A stretch of DNA of 64,000 nucleotides from Dactylorhiza incarnata (GCA_033032865.1 JAWHQI010000075.1:186001-250000); one strand, 5' to 3'; shown: positions 32,313 to 44,381, counted from the first letter of the stretch. Program-made: numbers and translations. Notes: generated by a model from the sequence alone, not told the origin.

Positions 32313-33821
32313 TGATGCGCGTTTGCAAGTGCACCGGTCGCTGTCAAGTAATAATTGTGGAGAATAAATTCCCCGGATGTCGGTCTCTTGAGGAATGCAG
32401 GATGGGTGATCGAATCGCGCAGTGAATATTGTTACACAAGCGTTTCACAAACACAAAGAGGGGTTTTTGGTTGGTTTTCCTAATTTTCACAACAATAAAA
32501 GAGATGCGGGTCGAGAACACCGCTTCGCAACGTGAGGTGGATGCAACGGCCGCGATGCCGTGCTTCGTGAGGCGAATGAAGTGGACTCAGGCGCGAGAGA
32601 GTGAGGGTCGCAAACACCTCTTCACAACCGTCATTAGCTCTTGCCAACACGGAGCAAACACCTTGCGTGCGTGTGTGAGTGAGTGCGCTTGAACGTGGTG
32701 AATCACAACCAACCCATGAATAAGAACACAGAAACATTCATTCTCATCAAGTAAATATCACAATATTCATTTAGTAAAAGATTCAAAGGGGTACAATCAA
32801 GGAAAGAGGAAGGAGATAACCGGTGGTGAAGACTAGCGGCCGTTCACGGCCAGAATGGTAGGTTGTCGGGCTACCTCCGGACTCGGGCGGACGATGCTTC
32901 CGGCGTAGAGGGCTGTCACAATCTCCCTACGTGCTCCGTCGTCTTCGACTCAAGGTCTCTTCTTCTTCTCACCGGGCGGAAAGCGAAAATGATTGCTTGG
33001 AGGCTTGCGGATGATGGAGAACACTCACGGACGATGGAGGATGTCTAGGAATGGACCGAGGAAGCTTCCCCTTGCGTAGGAGATGAAGTAGGGGCGATCC
33101 AAGGGGGCGGTCGGCGGCGTACGGAACAGAAATCCCGCTCCCGGAATGAATAATCTGCCCTAAAATCGCAACAGGCGCTTAAATAGGCGCTGGATTAAAC
33201 ACTGCGCACGATCATTGGCGCACGACCAGTGGTCGTGTGCACTGGAATCCTGCGAACGTGCGCACTGCCTGGACAGAACCTGCAAGAGATGAAATTATAA
33301 AATAAAATGTTCGCACGACCAGTGGCGCACGACCGTTGATCGTGCGCACTAGCGTCAGTGGTCGTGCGCAATAGGTGAGACAGAACTCATAAAATTACTA
33401 TTAAGTGCGCACGGACAGTGGCGCACGACCGGTGGTCGTGCGCACTGGAGTTGATGGTCGTGCGCACTGCACCAGACAGAACTCGTAAAAAGGGGTTAAG
33501 TGCGCACGATCAGTGGCGCACGACCGGTGGTCGTGCGCACTAGAACAAGTGATCGTGCGCAGTGTTCCTGTGCAGAATTGCACCGGAAACACTTGCACGC
33601 CTCCTATTCCAGCACAAACACAGATCTAGCCACCGAAAGTGGCACTTAACAACATATGAGTACTATGAAAGGAAATAAACACGAAAACACACCAAAGTGG
33701 TCCAAAATGTGCACCTAGCATGGGTTATCAATTATAAACTATAATAAGGCTAAAGTGCGTGATATTGACTAAATAATGGCCCGGATGAGTCCATGAAGGA
33801 GTATATAATCAGGACTCATCA
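32313..33821 (-). repeat. Element B 3' LTR
   Basis: 1,509 bp, TGATGCGCG to GGACTCATCA. It contains a cluster of GTGCGCACGACC/GGTCGTGCGCAC palindromes (33190-33560). Its terminal sequences are shared with element D. Confidence 0.95.
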
Positions 33822-33830
33822 CACCCCCAG
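33822..33830 (-). other. Element B polypurine tract
   Basis: Minus strand CTGGGGGTG directly precedes the 3' LTR. Close copies of AAGTCTGGGGG lie near 34342, 35233 and, inside the coding region, 36550. Confidence 0.75.
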
Positions 33831-35619
33831 ACTTAACTGTTTGCGCGTCCCGAGCAAACGAATCCGGCGGAAGTTGAAAAAGATAATTAAAATAGCGAAT
33901 TACGCAGGGGAGTACAGTGCGAAGTAACATACGCATGCGAGTAGGAATTCTAGTAGAAGAAGATTCTAGCTATGCTAACTAATTTACGTAAGTACTAAAG
34001 CGTAATCAAAGATTTAATTGTACTCAGTGGGTGAATTATGAAGAATTTGACGATCATGCCCGGTATGAAAGTGACGAGACGCTGAGGCGGGTGTTGCAAA
34101 AGATCGGGGCTTAGGAATAACTCCGCTGAAATCCATCAACGTCGTGAACCATACGCTTGCCCGGTCACACTCTCTCCACGGCGCTAGCAAACTCGCAAGT
34201 CAAATCAGTAGGACTTATAGGATTAAAACGGGGCTTAGGTTACGGAATGATATGCAAAGATAAACATGACGGCTACGCAACCCAAATGAGCCAACGGCAC
34301 ACTGCACCTTACAAAACCAAACAACTATGCTCGTGTGGCACACCCCCAGACTTATCATGAAAACCAGGTGTGCACACAGCCTACTTTACAAATACCAACA
34401 GATTTTTCTCTTTAGCTTGGGAGGATTATTTTCAGGATACTCTTCTTTTTTTTTTCTTTTATATATTTTTCTTCTTTCAAGCAACCTCCAGTTGGTTCAA
34501 AATCAGCGGACAGACATTATTTTCTCTTCAAAACACAATGATACCACACACCACACAAGTTGGAAATTATGAGCACAGTTAAAACATTTTTTTTGGTTGC
34601 GGGCGTAGGATAGGCTTCAGGCTTTGGTGGATGAGGAGGAGCTGAACATAAAAATGGTAGGCACAAATTTGGCTTGCAAAGGTGAATGAAAGGGGCATGG
34701 AATAACAAAGCTCAAACTAGCCAAATGGTGGCCTACATCATGCTTGACTCAACAAGTAGCTCTCACCCATGCTTCAAGAGTCGCTTGGGGCAAGTTATTA
34801 GCCCACGAGAAAGATAAACCTTCCTCCCGACTCGAGCAACACACGTTTAGCGACCGCACACACACAACACCGGGTTATCATCAATTTCATTCGAATTCAC
34901 CACTTGAGTACATTAAATCTAAATTTACGCAGAGATACTACACATAAATTAAATGCATAAAGAAAATCTAATTCTACTCAGGTTCTACTATAGCATGCGA
35001 AGCGACTAGAACACTACATGAGTCGACACCGCGCTCCAAATTATAATTCCTGTGTTAATAGCCTATTTCACATTCCAACCAAACTAGTTTAAACGGAACA
35101 ACACAAAAGAAAGCACGCACTCAAGTGGGTGAAGTGGTGTGTGAAGATGAACGATACTAGATAACTGAAATTAAAATACTTCTAGTATGCAAATGAGATG
35201 AGCATGTGCAGTGGGTGACAAAGAAACGGCTCTCCCCCAGACTTAATCAAAACCATACAACATAATGATATGACAGTGAAAATCAAAATTGAAAGCTAGG
35301 GAAGAAGTTACCCAATGCTCAGCACGTGAGCATACCAGAAGAATGGCGTTTAAAATCAAGACAATCCGCAGCATCCACCATCGAACACAAAACCTGCAAG
35401 CAAAACTCAAAACAACAAAAGCAAAAACAAAAAACTGAACTAGGAAAGGTTAGATAAAAGGAAATATAAAAAAAATGGAAATCTGGGTTGTCTCCCAGTA
35501 GCGCTTTCATTTAACGTCCTTAAGCTGGACCAAATACCTGTATTAGCATTGTTTAAAAAGAGTGCAGGAATTAAGAAGACATACTCAAAAATAGTTCATT
35601 ACAGCAATTAAAACACGCA
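33831..35619 (-). other. Element B non-coding 3' region
   Basis: About 1.8 kb between the ORF and the 3' LTR without a supportable ORF. It holds two additional purine-tract copies and the pyrimidine-rich stretch near 34443-34470. Confidence 0.6.
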
Positions 35620-37950
35620 TCAACTAAAAGCGCTCTTGTGGTGCGCATCTCCCGTAGCATGTAGGCGGGAGGTGAAGGCTTTAGGGCCAGCACTGGTATT
35701 ACCCAATGCTCCCCTAACCTCCGCCATCTTGCTACGAAGAGCGGCAGCACGAGCGTCACGCAGAAGTTTTTCTTTTTTCAGTTTGGTGACGGTTGGAGAT
35801 TGCCACCGTTGTGAACTCTCAGATTTTTCCTCCTTAGAATCAGGTGGCGTCACTTCCGGTGTCACTGTGACCACCGGATCGGCCCAAGAGACGGAACGCT
35901 TAAACAGTTTATTACACGATTCATCACAAGAAGAAAAATAATCAGCATTCTTGACTAAATCCACATCATCATTTCCCGGACAGCCGTCATCCTCCTTCTC
36001 GGCGTCGAATTCTTTCCGAAAGTCAATCACTTCCTCCTCATCAGATTTGAGCTCCTCCATTTCCCCTTCACCTGTTTCTTGGAAATGCGTCTTCCCTGCA
36101 CAACTCAGAAGTTCATCAGAAATAACAAGAGGGGGAGGAGTGGATGTGTCGGCTCTAGCTTCGAGATGAATGGGCTGCAGCGCCGTGTTAGGTAAGATGA
36201 CACACCCCGTGGCAAAGTCAAGGGTGGCGCCGCTCTCTTTCAAGAACGGCACCCCCAAGATAGGGATGGATTGATTTTCCCGGGGGCCCAACACCTGAAA
36301 GTCCGCGACCACAGTTGTCCCCTCAACTATTACTTCCACGTTTCTCACCTCTCCCTCGGATTGAATAATGGTGCCGTTAGCGAGAATCAGCGATTTCTTT
36401 TCCTCTGTGTTAATCTCCAATTGAAGTTTCGCAACATCTTGCAGCGCAATAACATTGCGAGAGGAACCGGAATCGCATAGAGCCTTTGTTTCAACCTGAT
36501 TGATGGAACACGAGATTATCAGCTCACTCGGATTGGCATCCACCACATCCCCCAGACTTTTCCCTTGATCAATGGGATTCTTTTCCGTATTACTGGGAAG
36601 GGACCCCTGCGAACGCTCAGTTAGCGCTTGGGCCAATTGGCCCAAATGCGTCTCCAAGTTTCGCATAGATGCAGTTTGGTTTGCCATATTCGAGTTAGCT
36701 ACAAGCATGAATTTTTCCATCATTTCTTCTAAATTACTCTTCTTTTGAGTAGGGGGTGCTTGGTTGTAATCCGGGTGCGGCGGCCTCGGTTGGCTCCCGG
36801 AGGCGTAAGCATCATTTTGATGCTGCCCCGGTGACCATCGTTGGCCGGGCGTGTTGGGATTCCACGAGAAGTTCGGATGACTTCTCGCTCCCGGATTATA
36901 AGTGTTATTATACGGCGCCCCCTTGGACTGATTTCCAACATAATTCACAGATTCATTTAAAGATAAGTGCGCGAAATCACCTACCACTTGGTTCCCCGAG
37001 CATTCGTAAGCATGGTGGCCTCCACCTCCACATCCTTCACAAGTAATGATGGCAGCAGATGGAGACGGAGAAGGAAGAGAATCAACCATGAAGAGTCCTC
37101 GGCTGCTTCTTGGAGCGTTTCTCCCTGCAGTCCAGAAGGTACTGTGGGAGGCAGTGTCACACAAAATCCGCAGGGCATCTTCAGGGGTGTGGTTCATCAA
37201 GGTACCACCGGCCGCAGCATCGATCATTGCCCTATAATTGGGCTCGATCGCGAAGTAGAACAATTCAACCACGTTCCATGGCTGGAGCTCGTGGCCAGGG
37301 CAACGGCGAAGGAGTTCATTGAGGCGCTCCCAAGCTTCCGCAAGAGTCTCTTGATCCAACTGCTGAAATGTGGCGATTTCACGCCGCAAGCTTACAATCT
37401 TATCCACCGGGTGGAATTTAGCCAGGAATTTGGATGCAAGGGCATCCCATGTTGCAGCAGTCCCGGGCGGAATGGAATGAAGCCATACTTTTGCTTTATC
37501 ACGGAGGGAGAAGGGGAACAGTCTCAGTTTGACTGTGTCATCAGCAATGCCCGCATAGCGGAAAGTTCCGCAAATATCAGAGAATTCTGCCAGATGCAGA
37601 TGCGGGTCTTCGCTAGCCATCCCCGAAAACTGAGCATGGTTTCGGATAATGTTTAAGATCGCCGGCTTTATCTCAAACTGATTGTTCATGATATTGGGCC
37701 CAAAGCCCGGATACACGCTTCCAGCAGTGGGGGTGGTATAATCTCTCATAGTACGAGGCCGAGGTCTCTCCGCCTCCTGTTCATCAGTGGCCGGATTTTG
37801 CCCCGCATCGTGCACTCGCGCATCAGCATCATTCGGGTTCACATGATCACCCATGGCTGCTTGCAGAGCCGCAGCACGCCTTCGCGCGCGAGCGGTTCGT
37901 TCGATTTCTGGGTCAAAAGGTGCAAGTTCACCTGCAATCTGCCTCTGCAT
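35620..37950 (-). CDS. Gag-protease protein of element B
   Basis: 776 aa without internal stops. The Gag core (about 115-260) is similar to that of element A, with [16 protein letters not shown] at about 142-157 and the AMIDAAAGGT block near 241-250. A CCHC zinc knuckle (C304, C307, H312, C317) follows, then a proline/asparagine-rich linker and an aspartic protease domain with DSGSS at 493-497 and ILGVPFL near 564. The C-terminus (about 610-776) is acidic then basic and has no pol domain. It would assemble particles and bind RNA; cleavage and reverse transcription of other proteins must come in trans or not occur. The start is the first ATG after the PBS leader (37951-38039). Confidence 0.92.
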   Translation of the reverse strand: MQRQIAGELAPFDPEIERTARARRRAAALQAAMGDHVNPNDADARVHDAGQNPATDEQEAERPRPRTMRDYTTPTAGSVYPGFGPNIMNNQFEIKPAILNIIRNHAQFSGMASEDPHLHLAEFSDICGTFRYAGIADDTVKLRLFPFSLRDKAKVWLHSIPPGTAATWDALASKFLAKFHPVDKIVSLRREIATFQQLDQETLAEAWERLNELLRRCPGHELQPWNVVELFYFAIEPNYRAMIDAAAGGTLMNHTPEDALRILCDTASHSTFWTAGRNAPRSSRGLFMVDSLPSPSPSAAIITCEGCGGGGHHAYECSGNQVVGDFAHLSLNESVNYVGNQSKGAPYNNTYNPGARSHPNFSWNPNTPGQRWSPGQHQNDAYASGSQPRPPHPDYNQAPPTQKKSNLEEMMEKFMLVANSNMANQTASMRNLETHLGQLAQALTERSQGSLPSNTEKNPIDQGKSLGDVVDANPSELIISCSINQVETKALCDSGSSRNVIALQDVAKLQLEINTEEKKSLILANGTIIQSEGEVRNVEVIVEGTTVVADFQVLGPRENQSIPILGVPFLKESGATLDFATGCVILPNTALQPIHLEARADTSTPPPLVISDELLSCAGKTHFQETGEGEMEELKSDEEEVIDFRKEFDAEKEDDGCPGNDDVDLVKNADYFSSCDESCNKLFKRSVSWADPVVTVTPEVTPPDSKEEKSESSQRWQSPTVTKLKKEKLLRDARAAALRSKMAEVRGALGNTSAGPKAFTSRLHATGDAHHKSAFS

Positions 37951-38039
37951 GCACTGTCAACAACAAGAAGAAAACGAAAAGATCAAAAACAACTGCTCGT
38001 GTAACGAGAGTCACGACACAAGACGATACACGCCTGCGT

Positions 38040-38057
38040 TCCCCGGCAACGGCGCCA
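38040..38057 (-). other. Element B primer-binding site (tRNA-Asp)
   Basis: Minus strand TGGCGCCGTTGCCGGGGA, identical to the site of element A, 6 bp inside the 5' LTR. Confidence 0.93.
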
Positions 38058-38063
38058 AAAACT

Positions 38064-39572
38064 TGATGCGCGTCGGCAAGTGCACCGGTCGCTGTCAAGT
38101 AATAATTGTGGAGAATAAATTCCCCGGATGTCGGTCTCTTGAGGAATGCAGGATGGGTGATCGAATCGCGCAGTGAATATTGTTACACAAGCGTTTCACA
38201 AACACAAAGAGGGGTTTTTGGTTGGTTTTCCTAATTTTCACAACAATAAAAGAGATGCGGGTCGAGAACACCGCTTCGCAACGTGAGGTGGATGCAACGG
38301 CCGCGATGCCGTGCTTCGTGAGGCGAATGAAGTGGACTCAGGCGCAAGAGAGTGAGGGTCGCAAACACCTCTTCACAACCGTCATTAGCTCTTGCCAACA
38401 CGGAGCAAACACCTTGCGTGCGTGTGTGAGTGAGTGCGCTTGAACGTGGTGAATCACAACCAACCCATGAATAAGAACACAGAAACATTCATTCTCATCA
38501 AGTAAATATCACAATATTCATTTAGTAAAAGATTCAAAGGGGTACAATCAAGGAAAGAGGAAGGAGATAACCGGTGGTGAAGACTAGCGGCCGTTCACGG
38601 CCGGAATGGTAGGTTGTCGGGCTACCTCCGGACTCGGGCGGACGATGCTTCCGGCGTAGAGGGCTGTCACAATCTCCCTACGTGCTCCGTCGTCTTCGAC
38701 TCAAGGTCTCTTCTTCTTCTCACCGGGCGGAAAGCGAAAATGATTGCTTGGAGGCTTGCGGATGATGGAGAACACTCACGGACGATGGAGGATGTCTAGG
38801 AATGGACCGAGGAAGCTTCCCCTTGCGTAGGAGATGAAGTAGGGGCGATCCAAGGGGGCGGTCGGCGGCGTACGGAACAGAAATCCCGCTCTCAGAATGA
38901 ATAATCTGCCCTAAAATCGCAACAGGCGCTTAAATAGGCGCTGGATTAAACACTGCGCACGATCATTGGCGCACGACCAGTGGTCGTGCGCACTGGAATC
39001 CTGCGAACGTGCGCACTGCCTGGACAGAACCTGCAAGAGATGAAATTATAAAATAAAATGTTCGCACGACCAGTGGCGCACGTCCGTTGATCATGCGCAC
39101 TAGCGTCGGTGGTCGTGCGCAATAGGTGAGACAGAACTCATAAAATTACTATTAAGTGCGCACGGACAGTGGCGCACGACCGGTGGTCGTGCGCACTGGA
39201 GTTGATGGTCGTGCGCACTGCACCAGACAGAACTCGTAAAAAGGGGTTAAGTGCGCACGATCAGTGGCGCACGACCGGTGGTCGTGCGCACTGGAACAAG
39301 TGATCGTGCGCAGTGTTCCTGTGCAGAATTGCACCGGAAACACTTGCACGCCTCCTATTCCAGCACAAACACAGATCTAGCCACCGAAAGTGGCACTTAA
39401 CAACATATGAGTACTATGAAAGGAAATAAACACGAAAACACACCAAAGTGGGCCAAAATGTGCACCTAGCATGGGTTATCAATTATAAACTATAATAAGG
39501 CTAAAGTGCGTGATATTGACTAAATAATGGCCCGGATGAGTCCATGAAGGAGTATATAATCAGGACTCATCA
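38064..39572 (-). repeat. Element B 5' LTR
   Basis: 1,509 bp matching 32313-33821 with about 12 differences seen by eye. Palindrome cluster 38950-39320; TATA-like TATTTAA (minus) at 38930-38936 directly downstream. Confidence 0.95.
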
Positions 39573-39577
39573 GTTAC
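39573..39577. repeat. Target-site duplication GTTAC, right copy (element B)
   Basis: Matches 32308-32312. Confidence 0.95.
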
Positions 39578-41480
39578 CCATATGCACCAAAGAGAACTTT
39601 GCCATGTGGAAGTTAAGAGTCCAGCTATACATGGAAGCATCAGATCCCAGATTATTTATGGTTGTGGATGAGGGATCTTGCACTCTATCACAGTTCACCT
39701 ATGAAGATGAAGATCTAACTACTGTGGATAAAAGAGCAAAACACATACTTGAAAATGCATTTGATGATTCTACATCTAAATACTTAAGTCATTGCAAAAC
39801 AACAAAAGTTATGTGGGATTCTTTGAAAATCTACATGAATAAACTTATGGAAAAAAATTTAAAGGGGAACACTAGTGAAAGGGTTATGTCTCTTGATGAG
39901 GAAAGCTTGAGGAGTACCAAAGATAAAATTCTGATAATTCAGAATACCTCTGAGAACGCAGAAGCTACCAATGCATGCTCATCAAAATCTGATGACATTT
40001 TTGAAAAGCCAGTACTCCTCTCCAAGCAGCTCAAGAGAAAGATGTATAGAAAAAGAAAAAAATAGATAGAAACATCCTCCTCAAACTCCAGAAGATCTAG
40101 TCAACATGACCAGAATAAATCTTCAAAGGAGGAATGGTATATCTCTAAACTAAGTGAATCTGTTTTTGCTAACCCAATATATTGTCATTGCAAGGAGACA
40201 TGTCACATGATTGATTATTGTCCATCTAAGAAGAAAGAACTCAAGAAGAGTGATGATGGAAGAAGTCCAAAGAACAAGAAGGAATCTGAGAAAGAACACA
40301 TGGCCAAGAAAATCTGAACACTCAGTGATTCTGACTTAGATTCATCAAAAGATAAAGAGGAAGTTCACATTGGCCTTATGGCCATAATTGAAGAAATCAA
40401 GGAGGTCTGCACATCTTCCGGGAAGGTACTTATTAGAGCCCCCATATCTGCTTCTGACTCTGAATCAATGACAAGTTCTGTGCATGATAATGAGTATGGA
40501 TCTGCTTGCAATAGCATATCCTCAAGATCTCCACCTGAGGTCGAATCTAACCTAATGCTGCACAATGAAGCATTGCGGATAAGTAGAGAAAAGATTCTTA
40601 GAGCTCAAACTAAGGAGTTCACATCTCTGAAATCTGTCCAGTCTGAGCTCCAGACGCAGCTGAAAAGTTGATTTTTATAAGCAAAGAACTGGACAAACTC
40701 AAGGATGTCACAAGGCTCCAAAATGTTGAGCTTGGAAAAAAGAACAAGGTCATCAAGGAACTTGAGGAAATGTTATTGGCTGAAAAGAAAATTGTTGTCA
40801 GCTTCTCAATGCCCAAGACTGTCATACCCATCATCGACCAATTCTCTACACCATTCATTTTCAGGAGTGGTGTAGGATTTGATAAGGAAACAGTCAAGGG
40901 CAAGACATCTGAAGCGCAACCTTCTTATAAATAAAAACTACTGGCATCAAATTTCTCAAACCAGGAATCTTCACATGATTGCTTGACCAAGGCTTGCCCT
41001 ACAAAAAGCAATAAATTCACCAACACACATAGAAAAGCAAGCTTTGGGCCAAGTGTGTCTCAAACACCCCTTGAAAAGACACATGTAAAGATTCTAGGTT
41101 CTAGTGTCCATGGATCTGCAGAATCAATACTTAAAAGTAAGGGAATGGCAGCCAAGCCTGTTCCCAAGGTGGTGAACCAAAAAGTGGTGAGACCAACTCA
41201 ACTACATACACAACATTGTGAGGTTCACCAAAGGCCTATCAAGGCAGCTATCTTCAATCCTTCCCACCAACATTTGCAGGTGGAAAGGCATAAGAGAATA
41301 TACAACAGGTATGAGTGTTGGTGTTGTGGAAAGATTGGTCACTTTGCTCGGGACTGCAGGTTCAATCCAATAGTGCCTAATGCAAGAAGAAGGCAGACCA
41401 CTCATAAGCATAGCACCTCAGGTTATTTCCCTAACATGAACCTAGGACCCAATTCCAAGTGGGTGCCTAAGGATAAGTAA
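39578..41480 (+). pseudogene. C2 Copia gag, main part
   Basis: Continues the frame opened at 32270. The N-terminal Gag has a WKLRVQLYM segment near 39607-39633 and runs to a stop at about 40063. Decayed continuation frames follow: a first knuckle near 40172-40215 whose first cysteine is replaced by tyrosine, a serine-rich and coiled-coil-like part (40378-40934), and an intact CCHC knuckle at 41316-41357 in the frame 40983-41480, ending with the KWVPK motif typical of the Copia Gag-protease border. Stops at about 40063 and 40316 and frame changes make it non-functional as it stands. Confidence 0.8.
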
Positions 41481-41484
41481 TCCT

Positions 41485-41570
41485 TTTTGCAGATATGTCC
41501 AGATGCCAATCCTCTTGGTATTTGGACAGTGATTGCTCCAGGCTCAAGACTGGAGTAAATAAGTATTCAA
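41485..41570 (+). pseudogene. C2 protease stump
   Basis: A short Copia protease N-terminus with WYLDSDCS near 41517-41540; the usual glycine of DSGCS is aspartate. Similarity stops at about 41570 and the sequence passes straight to the region upstream of the extra ORF, so the rest of protease and all of integrase, RT and RNase H are deleted. Confidence 0.65.
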
Positions 41571-41709
41571 GAAGATTTAATCCAGAGAGAATAAAATAAT
41601 AATGATACTTGAAGAATAAAGCTCTGCCCCTGTAAATATCAAATTAGCACCGCTCCCAAGAATTCCTTAAGGAGTGCTCAAGTTAGACATATATCAAATA
41701 AAAATTTCA

Positions 41710-41834
41710 ACGACATGGATGAATTCTCAGCGATACGAGACGAGCAGTTTCGACGACAAAATCTGTGTCTCGACGATACTGGTAATATTTTGACGACAAC
41801 ACGGAAATGATTTCGACGACACTATCGACGACAA
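41710..41834 (+). promoter_or_regulatory. Cluster of C2 LTR-type CGACGAC motifs upstream of the extra ORF
   Basis: TTTCGACGACAAAA, CTCGACGATACT, TTGACGACAAC, TTTCGACGACAC and TATCGACGACAAA occur within 125 bp. The same TATCGACGACA core fills the U3 of the C2 LTR (30760-31215). Outside these motifs I see no LTR homology here. Confidence 0.65.
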
Positions 41835-41963
41835 ACACACACATCATTGAAAAATACAGCGCAGACACCTCATGCAATATTGGATCTCTAATTTGAGCCG
41901 TTTGATGGATTTTTGATCAATTAATAAAGACAAAAAGGTACGCACCTCTTCATCCACTCTTAA

Positions 41964-41972
41964 TATAAATAG
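41964..41972 (+). promoter_or_regulatory. Candidate internal TATA box before the C2 extra ORF
   Basis: TATAAATAG, 105 bp upstream of the extra-ORF ATG at 42078 and about 130 bp downstream of the CGACGAC cluster. A 7-codon upstream ORF (42064-42087) overlaps the main start. Confidence 0.55.
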
Positions 41973-42077
41973 AGTGAATTCTTAGGTCAAAAATTACGCT
42001 TTCATTTGCCCTAAGCCATTCCCGCGACAAACTACCATTCCATCTCCTACAATCTTTGCTCTCAATGTCCTGCATCA

Positions 42078-44381
42078 ATGTCTCCTAAGAAGGAAAAATT
42101 CTTTATCATCTCTAGATGTGAGCTCATGATAGGAGGATTCAGTTCCTGTTCAGAAGAGACCAGGTCAGTAATAGTACTGATAGAATCAGCTGGGCTAGAG
42201 TATCTATTCTGCGAACTATGCGCTATCATGAACAAGGAGGTCAAGGAGTTCATTGTTGGAGCTAGAACAAATAGCTCAGGGGGTATTCTAAAGTCTTCTA
42301 TGGGTGGAGAGAAGATCAAAATAACTTCCAAGAACTTTGGAAAAGCCTTGAGGATTCCTAAGCTAGGGAAATAGGTCGAAGAGGAATACTTAACTGCAGA
42401 AGATCTATCTGTTGGGTATTCCTGGTGCGGGCATAGTGGCAAGACCTACGGGTCTATTAAGAAGGCTGAATTCAACCAGAAGGGAAAGCTCCTTGCAGAT
42501 ATTATAGGGAAAGTACTGTTGTGCAAGCCTGGTTCCCATGATAGGATTTCAAAAGAGATGTTTGAAATAATTTGCAGGATTATTGCTTCGAAAAAGACAG
42601 ACTGGAGAAAATTTCTGTTCCAGAGAAGCAAGATCTCCCTGAAGACCCCGTCTTATGGAAGAATTCTATCCATCCTCCTACTGAATACACTTGGACATAT
42701 TATGAAGAAAAGTATGGGAGCACCTATGCAATACTCAAATAGGTTGGATTCAAAAATGTTAGATAGATGGGAGAGAGTCATTCACAAAAATACCCAAGCA
42801 CCTGAAAAAGGAAAGAAGAAGAAAGTTGTGATATCTGACCAGCCAGATAAGGAAGAGTCCTCCTGCAGCTCTGAAGAAGAAAAGAGCCCCAACTCTATTA
42901 AACCCTGCTTTGACAGAGGGGGAGGTAGCTCAAAATCACATGATCCCAGAGATCATGAGTGAACCTGCTCACACAGAGGTTTCTGAAGAAAGAAGAAGCC
43001 TCGTCAAGGGGGGTGATCTAGTTGAGGTGGAGTTCCTAGAGGGAATCTTAGCCCAAGATACTGAAATGGTTAAAAGGGAGACCCATGTGGGGTGCTGTAA
43101 TCCAGCAAATGAGGAACACTTTGCCCAGATGGAGGACATCCCAGAGGTAAGAATTAACAGCAAGAAAAAAGAACCATAAATAGTTGAAAATCCCAATCCT
43201 TCCATAAGGCTAGAACTGGCACTTGGAGGTAAGATAGTTCTGACAGTAGAAAGTGAGCCCATGAAGACCGTCTCTCCCAGGAGATCTACTATTCAAATAA
43301 GTAACTACTCATCTGACAGTGCCCATATTGATGCCCCAGAAGAAATAGTTACCTCAGAAGAATATGTTGCTGAGACATCCACTACACAATCAGGATCACT
43401 GTTTCACATAATGTCAGCACTGCTCAAATGGAAAAGATGGAACAGTTCATTCTACAGATAGTTGATGGACTCAGGCAAGAGATAAAGGCCGAGCTAGAAA
43501 TAGAAAAGAATGATATACATCACCTCAACACTCAACACACCCACTTCCTTCATTTAGCTGCTCCAGCCATGGAACATGTTGGATAGGAAATCAACAGAGT
43601 TGGGCACCAGTCCCATCAGATTACTCAAAATCTAGGAACTATGACTAGGAATTCTAACCAAACTTTTAGGAAGATATCTAGGTTTATGACTGAAAATAGA
43701 GATCAAATTCTACAGAGATTACATGTGAATACACAGAGCCTAGATGAACATCTGCTAGAAATAAGGAATAATGTGAATGAGGCTAAACAACATTTACATG
43801 AAAGGATAAATCTAATTCAAGTAAATCTTGATGATCACATTGCTGAAGAAGTCCTAAAGGGGGAGAAGGCAATGATAAATGTTGGCTCACATCAAGCCAT
43901 GTGAACAGTTAAGCAAGTCCTTCAGAAGACTCCATCAGCCTATGAGTTAGTAGAACCATCTGAAAGAACTGCCTCAAAAATCTATGGCATAGAAGTTGGA
44001 GATTCTGCTACCTCCAGGAAGGGAAAAAGGGTTCAGAGCAAAAGATACATGCAGAAGAGGCTAAGGGAAGTGGAGCTGGATCCGCAGTCATGCGGGTGGA
44101 GTCCTGAATCTAGGGACTTGGTCTCAGAAGCCTGGATGGAGTTTGGATACCCTCAGGATGGGTTAGAAAGAGATTATTATTCTGTTGATTGGAATGAACA
44201 TTCAATTCAACTGGAGAAAAGGAGAAACCACAAACTAGAATTTCCTCATGGCCCTCCTCCTTCTCCAAAGAAGATCCCAAAATCTTTTATGAAAGGCAAA
44301 AGAGGAAGGGGAAAGGATGCAACAGCAGTATCTGAAGACCACCATAGAATGCTTTATTTTAAAAATGACTTGTGCAAATGA
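42078..44381 (+). pseudogene. C2 extra ORF between (deleted) pol and 3' LTR
   Basis: A 768-codon stretch. The first frame, 42078-42962, has one in-frame stop (42372). It continues in the next frame (42910-43461, one stop at 43177) and returns for 43641-44381 (stop at 43902). The N-terminal part contains GLEYLFCE, KPGSHDRISKEMFEIICRI and GRILSILLLNT segments that match the C1a protein. The middle is acidic, then comes a helical block (43641-43904, RNNVNEAKQHLHERI) and a basic PKKIPKSFMKGKRGRGK end. No enzymatic motif is visible. It was retained while pol was lost. Confidence 0.75.

Larger units (their letters stand above)
32313..39572 (-). mobile_element. Element B: gag-protease-only Athila-like element
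   Basis: 7,260 bp with LTRs of 1,509 bp each (offset 5,751), TSD GTTAC, tRNA-Asp primer site, purine tract and one 776-aa Gag-protease ORF on the minus strand. There is no RT, RNase H or integrase. This is the organisation of non-autonomous gag-only plant retrotransposons (TR-GAG type), which need enzymes from a partner. The LTRs differ at about a dozen positions by eye, so the insertion is young. Confidence 0.93.

Noticed and set aside
32429..32692. 87-codon plus ORF, repeated at 38180
   Set aside because: Present twice only because it lies in both LTRs of B and on the antisense strand of the element; no domain.
36967..37656. 229-codon plus-strand ORF
   Set aside because: Antisense to the Gag of element B, explained by codon bias on the true strand.
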